A DNA stretch of 5,674 bases from Wenzhouxiangellaceae bacterium (GTDB lineage: Bacteria > Pseudomonadota > Gammaproteobacteria > Xanthomonadales > Wenzhouxiangellaceae), in assembly GCA_023258355.1 (NCBI GenBank), contig JALQZL010000074.1, forward strand, positions 1 to 5,674, in the 5' to 3' direction. The position numbers were made by a program, and so were the translations under genes. The notes under the pieces were generated by a model, which was not told the DNA's origin, searched no databases, and was given only the letters and a program-made list of their open reading frames with translations. Shown piece by piece: positions 1-5,674 of this stretch; position 1 is the stretch's first letter, and every line of letters starts with the position of its first letter.

Positions 1-794
1 AAGACACGCAGCGCGGGTTTATCAAGACTTTGGAAATGCCTCATGGCATTATTTTGGTGACTGGCCCAACCGGCTCGGGTAAGACCACCACCTTGTATAC
101 AGCGCTGAGTCAACTAAATTCACCGACCAGAAAAATCATCACTGTCGAAGACCCCATTGAGTATCAGCTAGAGGGGATTAATCAGATCCAAGCCAAGGCA
201 TCCATTGGATTGGATTTTGCGGGCGCGTTGCGCTCCATTGTTCGGCAAGACCCCGATGTCATTATGATCGGTGAGATGCGAGACTTAGAGACCGCCAAAA
301 TTGCGATTCAATCGGCATTGACAGGGCACTTGGTCTTGTCCACGCTCCACACCAACGATGCGGCAGGTGGTGTCACACGGATGTTGGATATGGGCGTCGA
401 GGACTATCTTCTGACCTCCACGGTCAATGCCATCATGGCCCAGCGATTGGTCAGGCGCCTAGACCCTGAGACGCGTCAGGCCTACGAGGTGATGCCTGAG
501 ATGATTGAAGAGTTGGGTTTGGATAAGCTCACCGATGAGCGTCCGATTCGCCTCTATCGTCCCGGCAGCTCAGAGGCGGTGCCAACCGGTTATAAAGGCC
601 GAACAGGTATCCATGAGCTCTTAATCATGAGCGATGAGATCCGCCGAATGGTCATGCGACAAGCCACCTCAGGTGAGATTGAGCGACAAGCCATTAAAGA
701 GGGCATGCGAACGATGTATCAAGATGGCTTGATCAAAGCGCTCAAAGGTGAAACCTCCGCCGAAGAAGTGTTGCGTGTGACTCAAGAGTCTTGA
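1..794 (+). CDS. gspE: Type II secretion ATPase GspE, C-terminal part (5' end outside window)
   Basis: This is the cytoplasmic hexameric ATPase that powers pseudopilus assembly. The frame is open to the left edge, with its first full codon at base 3, and about 264 codons are visible of a protein usually near 500-570 residues. The N-terminal domains that bind GspL and the arginine fingers are therefore missing. The catalytic domain is complete: Walker A GPTGSGKT at 63-86, Asp box ITVEDPIEY at about 138-164, Walker B DVIMIGEMRD at about 254-283, and His box TGHLVLSTLHTNDA at 321-362. TGYKGRTGIHELL near 585-623 is the typical segment after the zinc subdomain, but the four cysteines expected around 462-578 are all replaced. 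The TTG at 30 is internal, not a start, since homology continues upstream of it. PilB of type IV pili is the main alternative, but the downstream gspF-L genes settle it as GspE. Stop TGA is at 792-794, 28 bases before gspF. Confidence 0.97.
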   Translation, partial: DTQRGFIKTLEMPHGIILVTGPTGSGKTTTLYTALSQLNSPTRKIITVEDPIEYQLEGINQIQAKASIGLDFAGALRSIVRQDPDVIMIGEMRDLETAKIAIQSALTGHLVLSTLHTNDAAGGVTRMLDMGVEDYLLTSTVNAIMAQRLVRRLDPETRQAYEVMPEMIEELGLDKLTDERPIRLYRPGSSEAVPTGYKGRTGIHELLIMSDEIRRMVMRQATSGEIERQAIKEGMRTMYQDGLIKALKGETSAEEVLRVTQES

Positions 795-822
795 GTCATC
801 GATGGATCGTTGAGTAGCCAAC

Positions 823-2034
823 ATGCCGATTTATGAATACAAAGCGGTGAGCGCTGCCGGTGAAACCATCACCGGTGAGATGCAAGCGCCTTCTGAGGAG
901 ATCGTGATTGCACGAATCCAAGAGCAAGGAGGCATTCCCATCCAAGCACGCGAGGCGGGCAAGGGCATCCGTCTAGGCGCCCTCTTCGCGCCTCGTCAAG
1001 GTCTTTCACAACGCCAAATCGGTGATATGACGCAACAGCTCTCGACGTTGCTTAGTGCGGGCCTACCGCTGGATCGGTCTTTGGGTATTTTGGTTGAGCT
1101 CAGTGACAATGAGCGAGTGAAAGCCACCGTCCAAAAGATCAGAAACCGTGTCCGTGAGGGTGGCTCACTCTCAGATGCTTTAGAGGAGAGGCACGGCGTC
1201 TTCTCGCGGTTTTATATCAATATGGTCCGAGCGGGTGAGGTGGGCGGCTCGTTGGACCAAACACTGGCTCGGATGGCAGAGTATCTAGAGCGTGCCAAGG
1301 AGCTTAAGGATAACGTGGTCTCTGCCCTGATCTATCCTGCGTTGCTGGTCTTTTTGGCGATCGTCTCTTTGATGCTCTTGATGGTCTATGTGATCCCGCA
1401 ATTTACGCCGATGTTTGAGGATTTTGGTGGGGAGTTGCCGTTCATGACCCGCATTGTGGTGGGGGTGGGTGAGATGCTACAGAATTTCTGGTGGGCCATT
1501 GCGGGGCTCATGCTACTGATCAGCGTCTGGTTTCGTTCACAAATGGCATCAGCGCAGTCTCGTTTTGTGTGGGACGGGCGTTTTTTGAGAATCAAATGGG
1601 TGGGTGATTTGCTGGCCAAGATTGAAACGGCCAGATTCACTCGAACCACAGGCACATTGATTGTCAACGGCGTGCCTTTACTATCGGCATTGACCATCGC
1701 CAAGAATGTCATGACCAACACCGTGCTGTCGCATGATGTGGCTGACGCAGCCAAAAAGGTGAAAACGGGGGTGCCGCTGGCGCGTGCGTTAGCAGCGGAT
1801 GATCACTTTCCCTCTTTGGCGCTACAAATGATTAGCGTGGGTGAAGAGACAGGCCGATTGGACCATATGTTGCTTAAAGTGGCCGATACTTATGATCGAG
1901 AGGTTCGGGTCACGATTGATAGGTTGATGTCGCTGTTGGTGCCAGTGCTCACGCTTGGTTTGGCTTTATTGATCGGTATGATCGTGATGTCAGTCTTAAT
2001 GGCAATTTTAAGTATTAACGAATTGGTTGCATAA
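823..2034 (+). CDS. gspF: Type II secretion inner-membrane platform protein GspF
   Basis: GspF is the polytopic inner-membrane platform protein that, in the family model, couples GspE motion to insertion of GspG into the pseudopilus. The 403-residue length is normal. It opens with MPIYEYKAV, the usual GspF start. It holds two related cytoplasmic T2SSF domains, about residues 67-190 and 270-392. These carry the paired motifs RAGEVGGSLDQTL (137-149) and SVGEETGRLDHML (338-350), which look like products of an old internal duplication. Three hydrophobic segments are visible near residues 168-191, 222-236 and 369-396. The conserved SALIYPALL sits just before the first membrane segment. The ATG at 823 is preceded only by a weak TGAG at 811-814. 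The next gene begins 15 bases after the stop. PilC of type IV pili is a homologue, but context favours GspF. Confidence 0.98.
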   Translation: MPIYEYKAVSAAGETITGEMQAPSEEIVIARIQEQGGIPIQAREAGKGIRLGALFAPRQGLSQRQIGDMTQQLSTLLSAGLPLDRSLGILVELSDNERVKATVQKIRNRVREGGSLSDALEERHGVFSRFYINMVRAGEVGGSLDQTLARMAEYLERAKELKDNVVSALIYPALLVFLAIVSLMLLMVYVIPQFTPMFEDFGGELPFMTRIVVGVGEMLQNFWWAIAGLMLLISVWFRSQMASAQSRFVWDGRFLRIKWVGDLLAKIETARFTRTTGTLIVNGVPLLSALTIAKNVMTNTVLSHDVADAAKKVKTGVPLARALAADDHFPSLALQMISVGEETGRLDHMLLKVADTYDREVRVTIDRLMSLLVPVLTLGLALLIGMIVMSVLMAILSINELVA

Positions 2035-2036
2035 CT

Positions 2037-2041
2037 GGAGG
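2037..2041 (+). promoter_or_regulatory. Ribosome binding site of gspG
   Basis: GGAGG, followed by a further purine run (AAGAG), lies just after the gspF stop. It is the clearest Shine-Dalgarno in the window. Spacing is 8 bases to the ATG at 2050 and 5 to the in-frame GTG at 2047, which favours the ATG. A strong site fits the need for GspG in large excess over the other operon products. Confidence 0.75.
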
Positions 2042-2049
2042 AAGAGGTG

Positions 2050-2490
2050 ATGTTGAATCAAACAATGCGCGTCAATGTCGGCGCACTGAAAGCCCGAAGC
2101 GGTGGCTTTTCTCTTATCGAACTGTTGGTTGTGTTGGTTATTCTTGGCATGATTGCCGGCTTGGTTGTCCCCAACATCATGCAGCGTGGTGAAGATGCCA
2201 GGGTGCGTGCGGCTCAAACAGAAATCCAACGACTGTCGATGGCGGTCGATGAGTTCTACCTGGATACGGGTCGGGCACCGAGCTCGCTGCGAGAACTGAT
2301 TGAACGGCCTTCCAGTGTTAGTAACTGGAATGGCCCCTATATCAATGAATCCAACCTAAATGACCCTTGGGGCCGGCCTTATGTCTATCGCTACCCCGGG
2401 CAGAACCGTTCGTTTGATATCTCCTCAGAAGGTGCTGATGGTGCACCAGGTGGGGAAGGTCCTAACGCATCGATCACCAATTGGAATTGA
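2050..2490 (+). CDS. gspG: Major pseudopilin GspG
   Basis: GspG is the most abundant pseudopilin and forms the body of the periplasmic pseudopilus. The 146-residue precursor has a 19-residue leader, then the class III prepilin cleavage site SGG|FSLIE. Glu24 is the conserved mature +5 residue. A hydrophobic helix follows to about residue 41, and then the GspG-specific globular part: LDTGRAPSSL (71-80), NGPYI (94-98), DPWGRPYVYRYPG (105-117) and GADGAPGGEG (128-137). The C-terminal loop ends NASITNW, where family members usually have an acidic A-D-I-x-N-W, so a likely calcium-site Asp is Ser141. I chose the ATG at 2050 over the GTG at 2047 from spacing to the GGAGG; the GTG would add one residue. 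The next gene starts 42 bases after the stop. Confidence 0.97.
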   Translation: MLNQTMRVNVGALKARSGGFSLIELLVVLVILGMIAGLVVPNIMQRGEDARVRAAQTEIQRLSMAVDEFYLDTGRAPSSLRELIERPSSVSNWNGPYINESNLNDPWGRPYVYRYPGQNRSFDISSEGADGAPGGEGPNASITNWN

Positions 2491-2532
2491 TGGACCAGCC
2501 GAGCGTCCACTAACCTTTTGTCACCTGCCGTC

Positions 2533-2982
2533 ATGACGAATCAACGAGGGTTTAGTTTGTTCGAGCTGATGGTGGTCATGATGCTCGTGGTCATGATGGT
2601 GGGCGTGGCGGCAGTATCAGTCTCTCGCTCGATTGGTGGTGCCCAGCTTCGAGAGACAGCCAGAGAAATCACAGCGGCCATGCGGCATACCCGTGGGCTG
2701 GCTGTGGTCAATAGACAAGAGCAAATCTTCCTCGTTGATGCTGACGAGAAAACGTGGCAAGCCGCGGGTCGCGAGCCTAAAAAGTTGCCCGAAGATCTCG
2801 ATATCACGCTAACCACAGCAAGGTCTGAACTGACTGGCGAAAATGCTGGGGGCATTCGTTTTTATCCAGATGGCGCATCGACAGGCGGGCGTGTGGTGCT
2901 CTCCACCGAGGGCAGAGAATGGCACATCACCGTGGCTTGGTTGACCGGCGAGATTCGGCGTGACCGTGGGGATGATCAATGA
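2533..2982 (+). CDS. gspH: Minor pseudopilin GspH
   Basis: GspH is a minor pseudopilin thought to link the I-J-K tip to the GspG shaft. The 149-residue precursor has a very short leader, MTNQRG, cut before FSLFE; Glu11 is the +5 residue. The membrane helix (7-30) is unusually methionine rich and holds a tandem VVMML/VVMMV repeat. The C-terminal half fits the GspH/FimT fold, with IRFYPDGASTGGRVVLS (108-124) and the closing ITVAWLTGEIRR (132-143). An in-frame TTG at 2518 would add five residues, but the ATG at 2533 gives a normal leader and the common codon. Neither has a good Shine-Dalgarno sequence. The last four bases overlap gspI. FimT/PilV-type pilins are the alternative, ruled out by position between gspG and gspI. 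Confidence 0.93.
   Translation: MTNQRGFSLFELMVVMMLVVMMVGVAAVSVSRSIGGAQLRETAREITAAMRHTRGLAVVNRQEQIFLVDADEKTWQAAGREPKKLPEDLDITLTTARSELTGENAGGIRFYPDGASTGGRVVLSTEGREWHITVAWLTGEIRRDRGDDQ
2572..2598 (+). repeat. Short tandem direct repeat inside gspH membrane helix
   Basis: GTGGTCATGATG occurs at 2572-2583 and again at 2587-2598, a period of 15 bases and so five codons. It encodes VVMML followed by VVMMV in the hydrophobic helix of GspH. It stays in frame and keeps the helix hydrophobic. Confidence 0.85.
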
Positions 2983-3419
2983 ATCAGGGCAGATCCCCCC
3001 AACCTACTCGCCAAGCTGGATTCACATTGATTGAAGTCATGGCAGCCTTTGCCATGTTTGCGTTGCTCTTCGGCATGATGATGCAGATTCTCTCTACCTC
3101 TTTGGGCAACACCAGACGGTCCAGCGATTTCACGCAAGCGGCGCTTTGGGCGCAATCGAAGATGGATGTCTTGGGCCTTGAGGAAATGATTGTGCCCGGT
3201 GTGACTTCAGGGCAGTTTGATGACCGCTTTTCTTGGAATATGGAAATTACGGAAGATGCCGTGTTTGATGAAGCCAACGTGGACCTTCAGCAACTGCCAC
3301 TGGCCCTGTATCGGGTGTCCTTGGTCGTGTCTTGGGAGGGTAATCGTCAGATTGAATTTAGCACTTGGCGGTCGGTGGACATTTATTGGGAAGCCCGAGA
3401 GTTGGGGGAGTCTTTGTGA
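2979..3419 (+). CDS. gspI: Minor pseudopilin GspI
   Basis: GspI is a core minor pseudopilin that pairs with GspJ and GspK to start the pseudopilus tip in the inner membrane. The 146-residue precursor has a 14-residue polar leader, the site QAG|FTLIEVM with Glu19 at mature +5, and a hydrophobic helix to about residue 36. The globular part contains WAQSKMDVLGLEE and then a strand-rich stretch, LYRVSLVVSWEGNRQIEFS, typical of the GspI C-terminus. At 132 mature residues it is slightly longer than common GspI; the added tail is VDIYWEARELGESL. The ATG overlaps the gspH stop as ATGA at 2979-2982, with GGGG at 2968-2971 as a possible ribosome site, so translation is probably coupled. Its own stop overlaps the gspJ start. 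Confidence 0.95.
   Translation: MNQGRSPQPTRQAGFTLIEVMAAFAMFALLFGMMMQILSTSLGNTRRSSDFTQAALWAQSKMDVLGLEEMIVPGVTSGQFDDRFSWNMEITEDAVFDEANVDLQQLPLALYRVSLVVSWEGNRQIEFSTWRSVDIYWEARELGESL
3405..3410 (+). promoter_or_regulatory. Ribosome binding site of gspJ
   Basis: GGGGAG, inside the last codons of gspI, stands 5 bases before the GTG at 3416. It decides the gspJ start: the longer reading from the ATG at 3365 would add 17 residues and lie deep inside gspI. Confidence 0.65.
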
Positions 3420-4090
3420 GGAACCGCGGCTTTACGTTGATTGAAGTGTTGCTCGCCATCACGCTGCTGAGCACCATCATGGCCTTGGCTGTGGGCGGTT
3501 TGAGAGCGGCACAGCGGGCCAGTACTTCAGGCGAGGCTTTGATCGAGCAAACGAATAACTTGAGGGTGGTACACCAATTTGTTCGCAGGCAATTGAGTCA
3601 GGCGCAAGCCATGATCATTGAGCAAGCCGAAGGTGATGAGGTGCCGATACGATTTATTGGTGGGCGTGACTGGATTCGCTTTGTGGCGCCTATGCCAGGC
3701 TACTTAAGCTACGGTGGTTTGTATGTCCAGCAATTCTCCATAGAGCCGGGAGCCAATGGCCGAGAACTGGTCTTTTATTTCTCGATGCTCAATGGCTATG
3801 AGGCGGGGGAGATTGAAGCCAGTGAGGGCGTGGTGTTGATCGAGGAGATCAATGGCGGGGAGTTTTGGTATCTCGGAGAGGATATTGAGACAGATCAACC
3901 CATTTGGTCGAATGACTGGGAGGCGGTGGATACACTCCCCCTAGCTGTGGAGCTCGATTTGGATCTAATCCGTGAGAATGGCATGGTTTGGCCGACGGTC
4001 TCTGCGGCGGTGCGTGTGGACGCCAATCCCACCAGACAACAACGCGTCATCCGTACTGGTGCCGACCTGTTGATCCCGAACCGCCGATAA
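3416..4090 (+). CDS. gspJ: Minor pseudopilin GspJ
   Basis: GspJ is a minor pseudopilin of the I-J-K tip complex. Reading from GTG at 3416 gives 224 residues with a five-residue leader, MRNRG, cut before FTLIEVLL; Glu10 is the +5 residue and the hydrophobic helix runs to about 28. Family signs in the globular part are the NNLRVVHQFVRRQLSQAQ helix (47-64), IRFIGGRDWIRFVAPMPGY (78-96), the paired ELVFYFSML and FWYLGED strands, and the W-x(n)-LPLAVELDL segment (168-182) near the end. The GTG overlaps the gspI stop as GTGA (3416-3419) with a ribosome site 5 bases upstream, so coupled translation is likely. An upstream ATG at 3365 is open but would give an atypical glycine-rich leader and a 55-base overlap. 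One base separates its stop from gspK. Confidence 0.95.
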   Translation: MRNRGFTLIEVLLAITLLSTIMALAVGGLRAAQRASTSGEALIEQTNNLRVVHQFVRRQLSQAQAMIIEQAEGDEVPIRFIGGRDWIRFVAPMPGYLSYGGLYVQQFSIEPGANGRELVFYFSMLNGYEAGEIEASEGVVLIEEINGGEFWYLGEDIETDQPIWSNDWEAVDTLPLAVELDLDLIRENGMVWPTVSAAVRVDANPTRQQRVIRTGADLLIPNRR

Positions 4091-4091
4091 G

Positions 4092-4994
4092 ATGCTGCCG
4101 ATACCCCACTCACCACCCAATCAACGTGGCGTTGCCTTGTTATTGGTCTTGTGGCTTTTGGTTTTGATGACAATTATTGTGGGGGTCTACGCGCTTTTAA
4201 CGCGCACAGAAGCGTTGCAGGCACGTTTTTTACTGGATACTACCCGAGCCCAATACGCTGCCGAGGCAGGTGTTCACAGAGCAGCTTATGAGATGTTTAA
4301 CCCAGATATGGAAACCCGATGGGTGGGCGATGGACGTCCTTACACCGTTGAGTTTGGTGACGCCACCGTTGAGATTCGAATTAGGGACGAGACAGGGAAA
4401 ATCAACATTAATCAAGCCAATGTTGACCTATTGACTGAACTGTTCCTGCAAAAGGGTGTCGATGAGTTGGCTGCAGTCAGTTTGGCTGACGCCATCGTTG
4501 ATTGGCGGGATAATGATGACTTTCCGCTTGAGTATGGAGCAGAGATAGAGGACTATGATGCCGCGGGTTACCCTTATGGCCCTGCGAATCAGCCATTTCA
4601 GACAGTCGATGAGGTTCAGCAGGTCATGGGAATGACACAGCAGATGTATACACAAATTCGAGACACGATATCGGTAGCCGGTGGCTCAATGAGCCCCAAC
4701 CCTGCTTTTGCCTCAGCTGATTTAATTGCTTTGCTGCCTGATATGGACATAGACAGTGCCCAGGAGTTTGTTGCCGAGCGTTCGGAGTATCATCCCAGTG
4801 AGCAGATGGGCGTCATGATGGCCAATGGCGAGTTGGTGAGTTTGCAACATGTGGGTAACACGTTCACTGTGCATGCCAAAGCCACTGTTGAGTCAGGCAC
4901 TTGGGCATCAGTTAAAGCAACGATAGCGATCGGGCAGGGCGCCCGAGGTCGTCCCTTTAGAGTGCTGTCTTGGCGAGACAGCGTCACGGAGTAG
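4092..4994 (+). CDS. gspK: Minor pseudopilin GspK (tip subunit)
   Basis: GspK is the largest minor pseudopilin and caps the I-J-K tip. The 300-residue precursor has a 13-residue leader, then NQRG|VALLLVLWLLVL. The residue at mature +5 is Leu18, not Glu, which is the known hallmark of GspK. After the helix (14-36) come YAAEAGVHRA (55-64), RDETGKININQANVDLL (98-114), the conserved DAIVDWRDNDD (133-143), GAEIEDY (149-155) and PFQTVDEVQQVMGM (168-181). The large alpha domain inserted in the pilin fold is thus present, but its second helix-loop motif, usually like INxNTA, reads MSPNPAFASADLIALLP (200-216). The protein closes with RPFRVLSWRDS, matching the family ending. Length is somewhat below the commonest forms, near 320-340. 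No cysteine is present. The ATG follows the gspJ stop by one base, so it is probably coupled. Confidence 0.95.
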   Translation: MLPIPHSPPNQRGVALLLVLWLLVLMTIIVGVYALLTRTEALQARFLLDTTRAQYAAEAGVHRAAYEMFNPDMETRWVGDGRPYTVEFGDATVEIRIRDETGKININQANVDLLTELFLQKGVDELAAVSLADAIVDWRDNDDFPLEYGAEIEDYDAAGYPYGPANQPFQTVDEVQQVMGMTQQMYTQIRDTISVAGGSMSPNPAFASADLIALLPDMDIDSAQEFVAERSEYHPSEQMGVMMANGELVSLQHVGNTFTVHAKATVESGTWASVKATIAIGQGARGRPFRVLSWRDSVTE

Positions 4995-5005
4995 ATTTGA
5001 GTTCG

Positions 5006-5674
5006 ATGGATATCAACTTCCAACAATGGATTGATCAGGCCAAGGCGAAGTACCGGACGAGCCCGCTATCGACTTTTGTTGATTGGTGGAAAGGTGAGTT
5101 AGTTGCTCTCTTGCCAGAGACTTGGAAGTCACGATTGATGCCGCATGCCCCAGCACTTTGGTTGGTGATCGATACGCATGGGTCGAATGATGTGGTTATC
5201 TGGGGTGGTGATCATGGTGATGAAAAAGTCGATGTGTTGGCATCTGTGGAAGACCAAGGACTCTTGCAGTCACGGTGGCAAAAGCATCTGAGTCGGTACG
5301 AGTTTGGGAAACCAAAAGTGACATTATGTCTGCCGCCAGAAACCATGCTCGATCGTACTATCGAGATGCCAGCGGCCGTCCAGGCAAACCTGGCGAACGC
5401 GCTGCAATATCAATTGGATCAATTCACCCCGTTTGAGGCAAGCTCGGTTTATTTTGATCAGAAGGTGCTTGATAAAGATGAGAGCAATGCCAAAATTCGA
5501 GTGGATCTTCGGCTCGTTCCTAGGCAGACATTAGATCCGATCCTTGAAAGACTCAAGACCCTCGGTATTGTCATTCATGCTGTGGATCGGTCATCTGCGG
5601 ACACCGCTGGTGGACAAACACCCCCAAAACCCGAGGGATTCAACCTGCTGCCAATGTCAGATCGAGTGCCCTAT
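5006..5674 (+). CDS. gspL: Type II secretion platform protein GspL, N-terminal part (3' end outside window)
   Basis: GspL is a bitopic inner-membrane protein whose cytoplasmic domain recruits GspE and whose periplasmic part binds GspM. The frame is open from the ATG at 5006 to the right edge (223 codons), 11 bases after the gspK stop. Visible are a basic, tryptophan-rich start with VDWWKGELVALLP (25-37), a strand-rich actin-like region including LWLVIDT (51-57) and VTLCLPPETMLDRTIEMP (105-122), and YQLDQFTPFEASSVYFDQ (135-152), matching the E/QLD-x-x-TPF-x-A-x-x-VYFD block of GspL/PilN-like proteins. FNLLPMSDR (212-220) is the segment that usually precedes the single membrane helix, which would lie just beyond the window. 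The form resembles Xanthomonas-type GspL more than the longer enteric OutL/PulL. The ribosome site is weak (TTGAG near 4997-5001). PilM/PilN is the alternative, made unlikely by context. Confidence 0.9.
   Translation, partial: MDINFQQWIDQAKAKYRTSPLSTFVDWWKGELVALLPETWKSRLMPHAPALWLVIDTHGSNDVVIWGGDHGDEKVDVLASVEDQGLLQSRWQKHLSRYEFGKPKVTLCLPPETMLDRTIEMPAAVQANLANALQYQLDQFTPFEASSVYFDQKVLDKDESNAKIRVDLRLVPRQTLDPILERLKTLGIVIHAVDRSSADTAGGQTPPKPEGFNLLPMSDRVPY

Noticed and set aside
30..32. TTG at 30 as a start for gspE
   Set aside because: The frame is open upstream to the window edge, and the family's catalytic domain extends past this point; the gene is cut by the window, not starting here.
1386..1754. 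Open frame of 122 codons on the - strand within gspF
   Set aside because: It lies wholly inside a well-supported gene, has no recognisable domain and no ribosome site; it is a shadow of gspF codon use.
2518..2532. TTG at 2518 as gspH start
   Set aside because: It has no ribosome site and uses a rare start codon; the ATG at 2533 gives a normal short leader ending in Arg-Gly. It cannot be fully excluded.
3365..3415. Upstream ATG extension of gspJ
   Set aside because: It would add 17 residues not resembling a prepilin leader and overlap gspI by 55 bases; the GTG at 3416 has a better-placed ribosome site and a four-base stop-start overlap.
3217..3444. Open + strand frame of 75 codons across the gspI/gspJ joint
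   Set aside because: It overlaps both pseudopilin genes in a third frame, and its translation has no family features, while the overlapped genes are strongly supported.
4931..4945. GC-rich inverted repeat CGGGC-AGGGC-GCCCG as a possible terminator
   Set aside because: It lies inside gspK with no following T run, the stem is only five base pairs, and gspL continues downstream in the same operon.
1..5674. Type IV pilus biogenesis cluster instead of T2SS
   Set aside because: The GspG-specific DPWG and GADG motifs, GspK without Glu at +5, and the G-H-I-J-K-L order are diagnostic of a T2SS.

Overview
The window is one strand of a bacterial type II secretion system (T2SS, Gsp) operon. It reads gspE (3' part only), gspF, gspG, gspH, gspI, gspJ, gspK, gspL (5' part only), all on the + strand, with no gap longer than 42 bases. 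Both end genes are cut by the window edges, so the operon promoter, its terminator, and any gspC, gspD, gspM and gspN lie outside it. I see no RNA gene, mobile element, CRISPR array, integration site or internal terminator.

The source is a Gram-negative bacterium, because T2SS pseudopilins and an inner-membrane platform imply an outer membrane. Base composition looks moderate. The gene order E-F-G-H-I-J-K-L, a GspE without the tetracysteine zinc motif, and a GspL of the PilN-like kind recall the Xanthomonas xps layout. I infer a gammaproteobacterium, but genus cannot be told from this sequence.

Layout: 1-794 is the catalytic half of the GspE secretion ATPase. 823-2034 is the platform protein GspF. 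2050-2490 is the major pseudopilin GspG. 2533-2982, 2979-3419, 3416-4090 and 4092-4994 are the minor pseudopilins H, I, J and K. 5006-5674 is the cytoplasmic part of GspL. The spacing is tight: H/I and I/J overlap by 4 bases, J/K are 1 base apart and K/L 11. The only looser joints are E/F (28 bases) and G/H (42 bases), and each holds a tiny ATG-started frame.

How they work together (family knowledge): the I-J-K trio, capped by K, starts the pseudopilus with H as linker. GspG subunits are then added by GspF as GspE hydrolyses ATP, with GspL tying GspE to the membrane. The growing pseudopilus pushes folded exoproteins through the GspD secretin. All five pseudopilins carry a class III prepilin leader, so the cell must also encode a PilD/GspO peptidase elsewhere.

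This is a recognisable system, not a new one. The points worth a second look are within-family departures: loss of all four zinc-ligand cysteines in GspE, no cysteine at all from the visible part of gspE through gspK, a changed calcium-loop motif in GspG, and a degenerate second helix-loop motif in GspK.
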